Below, piece by piece: positions 56,318 to 64,000 of a stretch of 64,000 bases of DNA (the first letter of the stretch is position 1; each line of letters starts with the position of its first letter). The notes under the pieces were generated by a model, which was not told where the DNA came from, did no database searches, and was given only the letters and a program-made list of their open reading frames with translations. The position numbers and the translations under genes were made by a program. Source of the DNA: a bacterium (GTDB lineage: Bacteria > UBP7 > UBA6624); contig PBAU01000010.1 of NCBI GenBank assembly GCA_002716355.1, positions 1-64,000 on the forward strand. The letters are read 5' to 3'.

Positions 56318-56766
56318 TCTTTTAAAACCACCTTTCCTTTTTTTTCAATTGATCCCGAAAGAGTGTCAATCTCTATGCTCAATCCAATTCCTGAAATAAA
56401 AACATGACCATAATCGATTTCAAAAGAAGAATCAGCATAAGCTTTACCCTCAAGGATATCCAAACTTAATGAATCTGCTGAAAGGTTGAAGCCTGAAGGC
56501 GAGCTCATAAAAACATCACTCAGGAAAAACTCATTACTTTCTCGATCCCAGAATCCATCCGATGAATCAAGCTTCAAAACCCCTGCCCCTTTAGAAAAAA
56601 CCATATCTATATTTTCCAAAAATAAAGCTTCATCTAAATTTTCCTGAAAACCTTCACCAGAAAGTTGCACTAAAGGATTGCCACTCTGGTCAGATATAGT
56701 TAAAGATATAGGACTACTAAAAAATGCACCTAAAAAAAGAAGGGGGAGGAGCCAATTTACACTCAT
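56314..56766 (-). CDS. LptC-like exported protein
   Basis: About 150 aa with an N-terminal hydrophobic anchor (3-20) and a beta-rich soluble domain with repeated short strands ('VLKLDSSDGFWDRESNEFFLSDV', 'LSLDILEGKAYADSSFEI'), the pattern of LptC/LptA-type proteins. Its place right after kdsC is where lptC sits in many diderms. Sequence similarity alone is weak. It would link the inner-membrane Lpt exporter to LptA. The start is the ATG at 56766 in an ATGA overlap with kdsC; a TTG at 56772 is an alternative. Confidence 0.6.
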   Translation of the reverse strand: MSVNWLLPLLFLGAFFSSPISLTISDQSGNPLVQLSGEGFQENLDEALFLENIDMVFSKGAGVLKLDSSDGFWDRESNEFFLSDVFMSSPSGFNLSADSLSLDILEGKAYADSSFEIDYGHVFISGIGLSIEIDTLSGSIEKKGKVVLKE

Positions 56767-57299
56767 AAGCAATTTAAAAAAAGGTCAACAAGCTCTCTGA
56801 AAGCGCCCTCTCCCCCTCTCTTAGACAAAATAAAATCAGATTCTTTTTTCAGCAAAGCTTGAGAATCTGCAACACAGCAACCTAAGCCAGAACTCTGAAT
56901 ACATTCAAGGTCATTCAAATCATCACCAAGATAAACTACTTGAGAAAAATTTATTTTTTTCTCTTTTAAATAACTTGAAAGAATTTTTAATTTATCATCT
57001 ACCCCAAGGCCGACTATATCCCAACCCAAATCCTTCACCCTTGCAACACTTGAACCATCTTTTCTGCCAGATAAGACAGCAACAGCCACACCTTTTTCAA
57101 GAAGCAGCTTCCCGCCATAACCATCATGTACATTAAATTGCTTCATGATCTCCAAGCCAGTGTAGTAAAGATTTCCATTTGTAAGCGTTCCGTCAATATC
57201 AGTAACGAAAAGTTTAATGTTGGATGCATCAATACTTAAAAATGGATTACTTTTTTTATTTTTTTCCGACAGGTTCCCTACATCGTCTTTGTATTGCAC
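56763..57299 (-). CDS. kdsC: 3-deoxy-D-manno-octulosonate-8-phosphate phosphatase (KdsC-type HAD)
   Basis: 178-aa C0-type HAD phosphatase. Seen: 'FVTDIDGTLTNGNLYY' (nucleophile Asp and DxD), 'VAVLSGRKDGSS', 'VDDKLKILSSYL' and 'VYLGDDLNDLE'. Dephosphorylates Kdo-8-phosphate, showing Kdo-containing LPS synthesis. The start is GTG at 57299 overlapping the msrQ stop; internal starts a few codons down are possible since KdsC usually begins nearer the DxD motif. Confidence 0.9.
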   Translation of the reverse strand: MQYKDDVGNLSEKNKKSNPFLSIDASNIKLFVTDIDGTLTNGNLYYTGLEIMKQFNVHDGYGGKLLLEKGVAVAVLSGRKDGSSVARVKDLGWDIVGLGVDDKLKILSSYLKEKKINFSQVVYLGDDLNDLECIQSSGLGCCVADSQALLKKESDFILSKRGGEGAFRELVDLFLNCL

Positions 57300-57889
57300 T
57301 AATCATCAATTCTAGAACGAAAACTTAATTTAAAGGCACGAAAAAACAATAAAAATAAACCGAGAAAAAGATAAGCCAAAGCTAATCCTGGGCCTTCTTT
57401 GGATACTGATTTGAAATAATAATGAAATGCAGAAAATGCAAAAGCTGGATAAATTAATTGGTGCAAATTCTTCCAATTCTTGACACCTATCTTTTTTATT
57501 AAATTGTTATTAGATGTAACTGCAAGAGGAATTAAACAAAAAAATGCAAAAAAACCATAAGCTATAAAAGGTCTTGTTTGGAAGTCCTCATAAACACCAA
57601 AGGATTCAATTTCAAAAAATAAATATACTAAAAAATGAAGCAAGGCGTAAAAGAAAGACGTTAAACCGAATATCCTTCTTGCAAACATAAAAAAAGGTTG
57701 TTTGAAGAATTTAACCAATGGAGTAATCATTAAAGTCAAAAGCAAGAACCTAATTGAGCTTTGACCTGAGTAATGCAATATGCTCTCAACTGGATTGATA
57801 AGATAAAAACTATTTAAAAATGGATAAACAAAACTAAAAATAATGATGGTCCAGCAAAAAAAAAGACATTTTTTTTTATTTAAAACCAT
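57299..57889 (-). CDS. msrQ: MsrQ haem-binding membrane subunit
   Basis: 196 aa with about six membrane helices of the ferric-reductase-like domain. Seen: 'SSIRFLLLTLMITPLVKF', 'RIFGLTSFFYALLHFLVYLFFE' with a haem-ligand-type His, and 'NWKNLHQLIYPAFAFSAFHYYF' with two more. MsrQ passes quinol electrons to periplasmic MsrP, which repairs methionine sulfoxide. Overlaps msrP by 10 nt. Confidence 0.92.
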   Translation of the reverse strand: MVLNKKKCLFFCWTIIIFSFVYPFLNSFYLINPVESILHYSGQSSIRFLLLTLMITPLVKFFKQPFFMFARRIFGLTSFFYALLHFLVYLFFEIESFGVYEDFQTRPFIAYGFFAFFCLIPLAVTSNNNLIKKIGVKNWKNLHQLIYPAFAFSAFHYYFKSVSKEGPGLALAYLFLGLFLLFFRAFKLSFRSRIDD

Positions 57890-58764
57890 TTTTTTAAATC
57901 CATATTTTTATAAAGATCATTAACCTCTTCTCCATAACCGTTATACATTAAAGTTTTTCTCCGTAGCCATTCCCCAATTCTTCTTTCAGTTTTTTGACTC
58001 CATCTAGGATGATCAACATCTGGATTCACATTACTGTAAAAGCCATACTCTTTTGGATTTGATTTAACCCAAGAAGTAAGAGGCATATCTCTTTCAAACG
58101 ATATCTTAACAATTGACTTGATACTCTTGAAACCATACTTCCAAGGAGTCACCAACCTCAAAGGAGCTCCATTCTGATTCAATAAAGATTCACCATAAAT
58201 TCCGGTTGATAAAAAAGACAGAGGATGCATTGCTTCATCCATCCTGAGACCCTCAACATAAGGCCAATCAAGAATGTTACTTTTTTGACCAATCATCTCT
58301 TCTGGCCTGTAAAGAGTTTCAAACTTGACATAACGTGCATTATCATCTGGCTCAAAATGCAATAAAAAATCTCTTAATGAAAAACCTGTCCAAGGGATTA
58401 CCATTGACCAACCCTCAACACACCTGAATCTATAAACTCTCTCTTCAATTTTATTCAATTTAAAAATATCATCCATGTCAAGAGTCTTTGGAGACCTGCA
58501 TAAACCACCCACCTCTACACTCCATGGATGTGTGGTTAGTCTAAATGCATTTTTTTTAGGATCACTTTTCGAAGTGCCAAATTCATAAAAGTTGTTGTAA
58601 GAAGTGATTGCTTCATAAGACGTGGGCTTGTCATTCTGTGAAGCAAAAGATGAAAATTGTGCAAATTTCGAAAGACTAAGGCTTGAAATCCCCAAAAAAG
58701 AATTCTTAATAAAAGATCTTCTTTTAAGGTATATTGATTTTGGTGTAATTTTCAAATCAGACAT
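57880..58764 (-). CDS. msrP: MsrP (YedY) periplasmic methionine sulfoxide reductase, molybdopterin subunit
   Basis: About 294 aa. The Tat signal 'LKRRSFIKNSFLG' is visible near the N-terminus. The molybdenum-binding Cys is in 'YRFRCVEGWSM', followed by 'PWTGF', 'YVEGLRMDEAMHPLSFLSTGIYG' and 'PLRLVTPWKYGFKS'. With MsrQ it reduces oxidised methionine in envelope proteins. The ATG at 58764 is preferred over the TTG at 58770. Heads a 7-gene run to 50974. Confidence 0.94.
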   Translation of the reverse strand: MSDLKITPKSIYLKRRSFIKNSFLGISSLSLSKFAQFSSFASQNDKPTSYEAITSYNNFYEFGTSKSDPKKNAFRLTTHPWSVEVGGLCRSPKTLDMDDIFKLNKIEERVYRFRCVEGWSMVIPWTGFSLRDFLLHFEPDDNARYVKFETLYRPEEMIGQKSNILDWPYVEGLRMDEAMHPLSFLSTGIYGESLLNQNGAPLRLVTPWKYGFKSIKSIVKISFERDMPLTSWVKSNPKEYGFYSNVNPDVDHPRWSQKTERRIGEWLRRKTLMYNGYGEEVNDLYKNMDLKKWF

Positions 58765-58824
58765 TCTCAATTCGATTATAGAAGACGCATAAAAAAATTA
58801 TTTAGAATTCTAGACAGCAAACAA

Positions 58825-59532
58825 ATGAAAATTTCCAAAAATATATACAGTCAGAACTTCATACCTTGTAATATCAAAAATCTAAAAAAAATAAATATCC
58901 TTTCTGTGAAAAAGATAAATACAAAATTACTTGAAAGTCTTCTTGGCTCTATATCTCCAGCTAAAAACGGCTTAATGCAATACCCCTTACCGCTTCCTGG
59001 CTACACAAAAGTTAAAAGCATAATAAAAGATGTATCGCTAAACAACAATTCCTATTTTGAAAATAAAGAAATAGAACAAGATATACAGAAAATAAAATTT
59101 AAAAAATTTTTTGAACTTACATTTTATGAAACAATTCTTTTAAATCTTTTTCTTAATTATTTTTGGGATAATGAAAACTTGATAATTCCATTGCATAAAA
59201 AACTAACCGAAGATCAGCTCAGAATAATCGAAAATACAAATTTTAATAAAATTTATATATCAAAAAAACATGAAAATTTTAATTCTTCTGAATTCCATTT
59301 ATTAAGCCCTGCTGGATCAATTGATGAAAAAATTAATTCAAAAATAAAAATCGATACCTATACATTTGAAACATCAATACCTCCTCAAGATTACCTTGAT
59401 AAAGGTGTTTTCATATGGGAAACATCCCCATCAAACAATGGTTGGAAGATATCCACATTTAAAGAAGAAATTCCAAAAGTGAAAAAAATTGACAATTTTT
59501 CAAATTTTTTAAAATCAAATATAAATCTATGA
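58825..59532 (+). CDS. Protein of unknown function, 235 aa
   Basis: Not recognised. Lys/Asn-rich soluble protein with no membrane segment or signal; the most structured-looking stretches are 'LLGSISPAKNGLMQYPLPLPGYTKV' region (about 44-66), 'FFELTFYETILLNLFLNYFWDNENLIIPLHKKLTEDQ' region (about 97-133) and 'PQDYLDKGVFIWETSPSNNGW'. Overlaps the following membrane-protein gene by 4 nt, so it belongs to a three-gene unit ending with a PAP2-like protein. Very AT-rich. Confidence 0.65.
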   Translation: MKISKNIYSQNFIPCNIKNLKKINILSVKKINTKLLESLLGSISPAKNGLMQYPLPLPGYTKVKSIIKDVSLNNNSYFENKEIEQDIQKIKFKKFFELTFYETILLNLFLNYFWDNENLIIPLHKKLTEDQLRIIENTNFNKIYISKKHENFNSSEFHLLSPAGSIDEKINSKIKIDTYTFETSIPPQDYLDKGVFIWETSPSNNGWKISTFKEEIPKVKKIDNFSNFLKSNINL

Positions 59533-60140
59533 AAAAATTAATCAAAATTCTTGCAGCAACGCAATGGAGTTGGTCATCAACAACAAATAATCTTTACCTG
59601 CCTTTATGGTGGTTAACCACAATGATCCCCACTTTAAGCAATCCAAAATTGATGATTCTCTCGATGTTTTTATATGATTTTGGATTTTTTATCTTTTGCC
59701 AAAATAACAAAAAAAATAAAATTTTTAATTTTTACAAAAATAATAATTTTTCTAACAGGGAAATTAAAACCGTTTATATGCTTTCACATCTTGCATGTCT
59801 TGGAGCTACTGGACTTTTCGGAAGTGCATTACTACTCTTAGGAAGCTCATTAGATGCAAAAACATGGATATCTTTTCTTTTATTTAGATCAATATGGGGG
59901 CTTTTCGTTTGTGGGTTGTTAGTAAATTTTAAAAAACCAACTTATGCTTTATGTTTTTCCTTAACCCCAACATTAATCTCTTGCCTGAACTCTTTTAGCT
60001 TTTTTTCAATCACCGGAAAGGCCAAATATCTCTTAGGTTCAATAGTTCCTGGAATAGAACCTTTTAACAAATACAACTTTCTAATACTTTTACCTTTAAT
60101 ATTTACTATGATTAGGCTGTTTGGCAAAAAGGAAACATGA
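59529..60140 (+). CDS. Membrane protein of unknown function, 203 aa
   Basis: About five to six hydrophobic segments separated by short Lys/Asn-rich loops; no family recognised. Starts in the stop of the preceding unknown gene and overlaps the next gene by 4 nt. Its pairing with a PAP2-like phosphatase hints at lipid or polyprenyl metabolism, but the sequence itself gives no motif to test this. Confidence 0.65.
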   Translation: MKKLIKILAATQWSWSSTTNNLYLPLWWLTTMIPTLSNPKLMILSMFLYDFGFFIFCQNNKKNKIFNFYKNNNFSNREIKTVYMLSHLACLGATGLFGSALLLLGSSLDAKTWISFLLFRSIWGLFVCGLLVNFKKPTYALCFSLTPTLISCLNSFSFFSITGKAKYLLGSIVPGIEPFNKYNFLILLPLIFTMIRLFGKKET

Positions 60141-60607
60141 ATATATTCGTTCAAATACTAGCAAATAAAGTTTTTGCAAGTGCATGTTTTGGTTCCCTTT
60201 TTGGAACCATTATCAAAATCTTGTTGCAAAAAATAAAAATAAATGAAAAATCCTCTATCGCTTATGGCGGCATGCCTTCGGGTCATACTTCTTTTTCAAT
60301 TGCTGGAGCTTGGTCTGTTGGAATCAATTATGGCTTTGAATCACCTATATTTGGTGTAGCAATGATATGGGCAACACTTGTTATATTTGATGCATTAGGG
60401 ATAAGAAGGAAAACTGGAGAGCATGCAAAAGCAATAAATAGCTTAATGGGTGATCTTTTTGAAAGGAAAGATGCAGAAACGATTAAAAAAGATTTTCAAG
60501 AGCTACAAGAGATACTTGGACATACACCAATCGAAGTCACAGCTGGGGTCATAACAGGTATTGGAACTGCCTACCTAGTGAATCAGTTTTGGCCGTTCTG
60601 GAATTAA
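60137..60607 (+). CDS. Divergent PAP2 family protein (DUF212)
   Basis: 156-aa membrane protein. Seen: 'YGGMPSGHTSFS' (phosphatase motif), 'IFDALGIRRKTGEHAKAIN' and C-terminal 'LGHTPIEVTAG', the three conserved blocks of DUF212/YuiD-type proteins. Likely acts on a phosphorylated lipid or isoprenoid; no member I know has a settled role. Last gene of the 58825-60607 unit, converging with rpoC. Confidence 0.9.
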   Translation: MNIFVQILANKVFASACFGSLFGTIIKILLQKIKINEKSSIAYGGMPSGHTSFSIAGAWSVGINYGFESPIFGVAMIWATLVIFDALGIRRKTGEHAKAINSLMGDLFERKDAETIKKDFQELQEILGHTPIEVTAGVITGIGTAYLVNQFWPFWN

Positions 60608-60636
60608 ATCCTAAAAAAATCTAATAAACAATAATA

Positions 60637-63600
60637 TTAAGAAGAGAAACCTTCCAGGTCTTCATCAAGTACACCAGTTCCAAAAGGTACACCTTCAACT
60701 TCATAACTAACATCTTCAAAATTTCTAAATCCAGTACCAACAGGGACCCTTTCACCAACTATAACGTTTTCCTTTAAGCCGTTTAGGAAATCCAATTTTC
60801 CTTCTATTGCAGCTTCCATAAGAGCACTTGCTGTCATTTGGAAACTAGCAGCAGAAAGGAATGAGCTACTGTTACTTGCTCCCTTCTTTAGACCTACCAT
60901 AATTTGCTCCCAGCTAATTCTTTTTCCGTCAACCGCTTCAATTCTTTTATTGATTGATCTTATTTCGTTTATTGGGACCTTGTCATCAGGCATATATGTA
61001 GAGTCTCCTCCATCTATAACCTTAACGTATCTAAACATCTCTTTCAATATAACCTCAAAATGGATATCAAAAATATCTACACCTTGAGACCTATAAACAT
61101 TTTGAATTTTATCTAAAGCATATGACTGAGCTGAATCGATACCTTGAGCAGATAATATTTCAATAGGGCTTCTCAAACCACTGCTTATTGGATCAGCAAC
61201 ACTCAGTTCATCTCCAACTCTGACCTCAATATCTCGATTCCTTGGAATCAAAATATTTACAGAATCAGATGCAGCTTTTGATTTTCTTTTTGTCTTTTTA
61301 CCTTTTGGAGCTATTGTTACTTCGTAACTATATCTATTACTATCTATTAGCTCTTTAATATTTGTTATAACTCCAGAAATAGGACTTAAAACAGCTCCTT
61401 CTCCCTTGAGGTCAGGCTTAAATCTACTTTGATAAACTTCAAAAAATATCTCAGCCAAAGGAAGTCCTTGCGTAATATCTGAAACATCAGATCCGGCTAC
61501 ACCTCCAGTATGGAAAGTTCTCATTGTCAACTGCGTTCCAGGCTCTCCAATTGATTGTGCAGCTATCACGCCAACAGGATCAGCCATACTTACAGGAGCA
61601 CCTGTTGCCTTGTTGTATCCATAACAACGAGAACAACAACCCCTTGAAGAATTACATGTAATTGGAGACAATAATTTGACTCCCGTCAAGCCTGACTTAG
61701 ATATACTGCTCCATGAGTTCTTTTTAGCCGCTTTAATGCTTCTTTCTCTGATCAAGTCAATTATTTTGTCAACATTATCTTCAGTAATAAGAACTCTTTC
61801 CTCGCAAAAAACATTGCCTTTTTCATCATAAATTTTTTCAGCAGTGTATCTGTGAAGTATCCTTCTCTTAAAAGAACCCCAATCAAAAGGCCCATCTTTT
61901 TCTAACCACTTTGGACCAAAGGTATCAAAAGCTGCATTTTCTTCTTTTTTTGTTTTAAAGTGCGGTCTCTTTGTTATACCTCTAACAGTTCCACAATCCT
62001 CTTCCACAATGTAAAGAGAATGAGCAATATCAACAAGCCTTCTTGTTAAATAACCAGATCTACTGGTTCTTAATGCTGTATCAGTTTGACCCTTTCTTGC
62101 ACCATGCGTAGAGCTGAAGTATTCATGCACTGACAAACCTTCTTTAAAATTGCTCTTAATTGGCGAAAGGATCAGCTTACCAGTTGGGTCAGCCATTAGA
62201 CCTCTCATACCTGCCAATTGTCTTACCTGATCCATTTTCCCTCTTGCTCCAGAATTAATCATTAACATCAAAGAATTATCTTCAGCTTGCTCTCCAGCTT
62301 CTATCAAAAGCTCTGTTATCCTTTCAGTTGCCCTGTTCCAAAGAGCTTCAATTATGACCTCATGGTCAGTTTTTGTAAATCTTCTATCTTTTAACTTCTT
62401 TCCTGAAAGAGGGCTTAAACCATCAGACCATGCTGAAGGATTGTTATTATCTTTTTTGCTTTTTGGCCTACCTAATTCATTAGGTCTAACAAGTTCTAAA
62501 CCTTTAGTTCTAGGATTTTTTTCAGCAAAAGTAAGATTTGTCTTAAGCCTTTGGTTGCACATTCCAGCTAGCTCAGGAGTCAAAATGCCACCATTATAAG
62601 CTTCGGAAATCAAGGACTCAACCTCTTCTGCAAGAGAAATGATTCTTTGTTTCCTTTTAGGTATGATTACATCATCCACTGATAAAGATATGCCAGCAAG
62701 GCTAGATTGTCTAAAGCCAAGATCCTTGATGGAGTCGCATATTTTGATAGCATCAACCTGAGGGCAACTATTCAAAATTCGATTATTGATTTCTCTAAGC
62801 TCTTTAATGTAAACAGGCTTGTCAACAAATCCGATTTCTTTTGGAAGAATTTGATTAAATATAATTCTTCCAACTGTTGTGATGACATAACCAGAACCAT
62901 TTTTATTTCTCACTAAAACAACATCTCTAACAGATAATGGTGTGTTTTCTTTATCGTCAATTTTACGTTGAGATTCATATGCCAACCTAGCCTCACTTGG
63001 AGAGGTAAAAGAAGCTCTTATCCTTGATATTGGCAAGGTGATCTTTTCGACATCCTTAGGCCATTTTGACCTAATGTCTTTGATTGTTTCCTGATTCAAA
63101 AAACTCCATTTACAGTTAACTTTTTTCTTAAATGGAGAATTTGAACTAGACAGATTACGAGTAAAAACATGCCCTATAAAATTTTTCTCTAATTTTTTTG
63201 CACTTGAAAGATCATTTCTTGACAATTCAACTTTTTGCTTAGGGTTGGTTGTCAAGTATGCAAGTCCGAGTATGACATCCTGACTGGGTAAATTAGATGG
63301 AGATCCTGTACCAGGAACAAAAGGATTATTTGTAGACAACATAAGTAATCTAGCTTCGGCTTGAGCACCTTCAGAAAGAGGTAAATGAACAGCCATTTGG
63401 TCACCATCAAAATCAGCATTAAATGGCGTACAGACCAATGGGTGAAGCCTAATCGCAGATTCATCTGTCAAAATAGGCTGAAAAGCTTGTATGCCAAGTC
63501 TATGCAAGGTTGGAGCTCTGTTTAACATAACAACTGAAGAGCTAATAAGTTCAGCCAATATATCCCAAACTTTTCTTCTTTCTTTCGCCCCTTTTTGTAA

Positions 63601-64000
63601 AAGCTCAGATATAGGATCTTTTGAACCAACACCATCAATGAGGCCTTTTTCTTCAAGTACATTTCTTAATTTAGGCTTGTAAAGCTCTAAAGCAATTTTT
63701 TTAGGCAATCCACATTGCCAGAGTTTTAAAGTGGGCCCTGCAACAATTACAGCTCGTGCAGAGTAATCAACTCTTTTTCCAAGAAGGTTTTGTCTAAATC
63801 TACCTTTTTTACCTCTTAGGGTATCAGTTAAAGACTCGAAAGGTCTGCCATTAGGGTCTTTGTCTGATTTCTGACTTCTCTGATTGTCGAATAACGCATC
63901 TACAGACTGTTGCAAAAGACGTTTTTCATTGTTAACAATTACCTCAGGTGCACGAATCTTGACCATATTCTTAAGTCTTTTATTTCTAGTTACAACTCTA
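60637..64000 (-). CDS. rpoC: DNA-directed RNA polymerase subunit beta' (5' partial)
   Basis: The frame is open to the right edge; residues before the ATG at 63966 read 'RVVTRNKRLKN', as in the middle of beta', so the gene's N-terminal part lies beyond the window. Seen: 'KRVDYSARAVIVAGP', the catalytic 'NADFDGDQMAVHLPLS', 'GARGKMDQVRQLAGMRGLMADP', the trigger loop region 'PGTQLTMRTFHTGG', and the second zinc site 'CNSSRGCCSRCYG'. C-terminus ends with a short acidic tail. rpoB would be expected upstream. Confidence 0.97.
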   Translation of the reverse strand, partial: RVVTRNKRLKNMVKIRAPEVIVNNEKRLLQQSVDALFDNQRSQKSDKDPNGRPFESLTDTLRGKKGRFRQNLLGKRVDYSARAVIVAGPTLKLWQCGLPKKIALELYKPKLRNVLEEKGLIDGVGSKDPISELLQKGAKERRKVWDILAELISSSVVMLNRAPTLHRLGIQAFQPILTDESAIRLHPLVCTPFNADFDGDQMAVHLPLSEGAQAEARLLMLSTNNPFVPGTGSPSNLPSQDVILGLAYLTTNPKQKVELSRNDLSSAKKLEKNFIGHVFTRNLSSSNSPFKKKVNCKWSFLNQETIKDIRSKWPKDVEKITLPISRIRASFTSPSEARLAYESQRKIDDKENTPLSVRDVVLVRNKNGSGYVITTVGRIIFNQILPKEIGFVDKPVYIKELREINNRILNSCPQVDAIKICDSIKDLGFRQSSLAGISLSVDDVIIPKRKQRIISLAEEVESLISEAYNGGILTPELAGMCNQRLKTNLTFAEKNPRTKGLELVRPNELGRPKSKKDNNNPSAWSDGLSPLSGKKLKDRRFTKTDHEVIIEALWNRATERITELLIEAGEQAEDNSLMLMINSGARGKMDQVRQLAGMRGLMADPTGKLILSPIKSNFKEGLSVHEYFSSTHGARKGQTDTALRTSRSGYLTRRLVDIAHSLYIVEEDCGTVRGITKRPHFKTKKEENAAFDTFGPKWLEKDGPFDWGSFKRRILHRYTAEKIYDEKGNVFCEERVLITEDNVDKIIDLIRERSIKAAKKNSWSSISKSGLTGVKLLSPITCNSSRGCCSRCYGYNKATGAPVSMADPVGVIAAQSIGEPGTQLTMRTFHTGGVAGSDVSDITQGLPLAEIFFEVYQSRFKPDLKGEGAVLSPISGVITNIKELIDSNRYSYEVTIAPKGKKTKRKSKAASDSVNILIPRNRDIEVRVGDELSVADPISSGLRSPIEILSAQGIDSAQSYALDKIQNVYRSQGVDIFDIHFEVILKEMFRYVKVIDGGDSTYMPDDKVPINEIRSINKRIEAVDGKRISWEQIMVGLKKGASNSSSFLSAASFQMTASALMEAAIEGKLDFLNGLKENVIVGERVPVGTGFRNFEDVSYEVEGVPFGTGVLDEDLEGFSS

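Overview
The window is AT-rich, almost completely coding DNA from what looks like a free-living, aerobic, diderm heterotrophic bacterium with a compact genome. Evidence for an outer membrane is a KdsC-type phosphatase next to an LptC-like protein (Kdo-LPS synthesis and export), periplasmic MsrP/MsrQ and lipoprotein signals. Aerobic life is indicated by succinate dehydrogenase and an ETF/acyl-CoA dehydrogenase set. Genes usually overlap by 1-35 nt, TTG starts are common, and divergent pairs can be separated by as little as 3-31 bp. I cannot name the phylum; the style (low G+C, overlapping genes, minimal promoters) is typical of uncultured marine streamlined lineages, but that is inference. No prophage, transposon or CRISPR array is visible.

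Layout: (1) 1-2225 (+): the 3' part of a His-rich/DUF4399-like/S41 peptidase gene, then an Old Yellow Enzyme. (2) 12774-2234 (-): a 12-gene overlapping run: pyruvyl transferase, WecG/TagA glycosyltransferase, FtsX-like, EnvC-like M23 peptidase, S41 peptidase, sdhC-D-A-B, a secreted protein and an ABC exporter pair. (3) 12805-14931 (+): LapA-like protein, thioredoxin reductase, threonine dehydratase-like enzyme. (4) 15571-21206 (+): an aromatic amino acid ammonia-lyase with Cys in the MIO triad, acyl-CoA dehydrogenase, acyltransferase, acyl-CoA ligase, small ORF. (5) 29558-21203 (-): tRNA-Glu, an iota-type carbonic-anhydrase-like protein, plsX-fabH-fabD-fabG-fabF, acyl-CoA dehydrogenase and etfB-etfA. 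(6) 29605-35829: PLP sulfur enzyme, MshEN-type protein, a TPP riboswitch with thiC, a MORN-repeat protein, and a flavin-reductase-like gene broken by an in-frame TAA. (7) 38454-35884 (-): two cyclophilin-type PPIases and tRNA-Gln. (8) 38486-39946 (+): GT39-like membrane protein. (9) 47087-39934 (-): acylphosphatase, HTH protein, fusA, EamA transporter, dolichol-phosphate-mannose-synthase-like GT2 and a 921-aa STAND ATPase. (10) 47151-50981: spermidine-synthase-like protein, HflX, RidA, GltX. (11) 58764-50974 (-): msrP-msrQ-kdsC-lptC-like-carB-pyrK-like fragment-OPT transporter. (12) 58825-60607 (+): two unknown proteins and a DUF212 PAP2-like protein; then rpoC (-), running off the right edge.

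Functional themes are fatty-acid and phospholipid synthesis coupled to acyl-CoA dehydrogenation, envelope building and division (FtsX/EnvC/CtpA, LptC/KdsC, CsaB/TagA), respiration (SDH), pyrimidine synthesis (CarB), and thiamine control by riboswitch. The points most worth a second look are the stand-alone degenerate PyrK FAD-domain remnant after carB, the nonsense codon in the flavin-reductase gene, the iota-CA-like protein starting 7 nt after a tRNA-Glu at the head of the fatty-acid operon, the Cys-MIO ammonia-lyase operon, the divergent FtsX with a zinc-competent EnvC partner, and the STAND ATPase with a degenerate cyclase domain.
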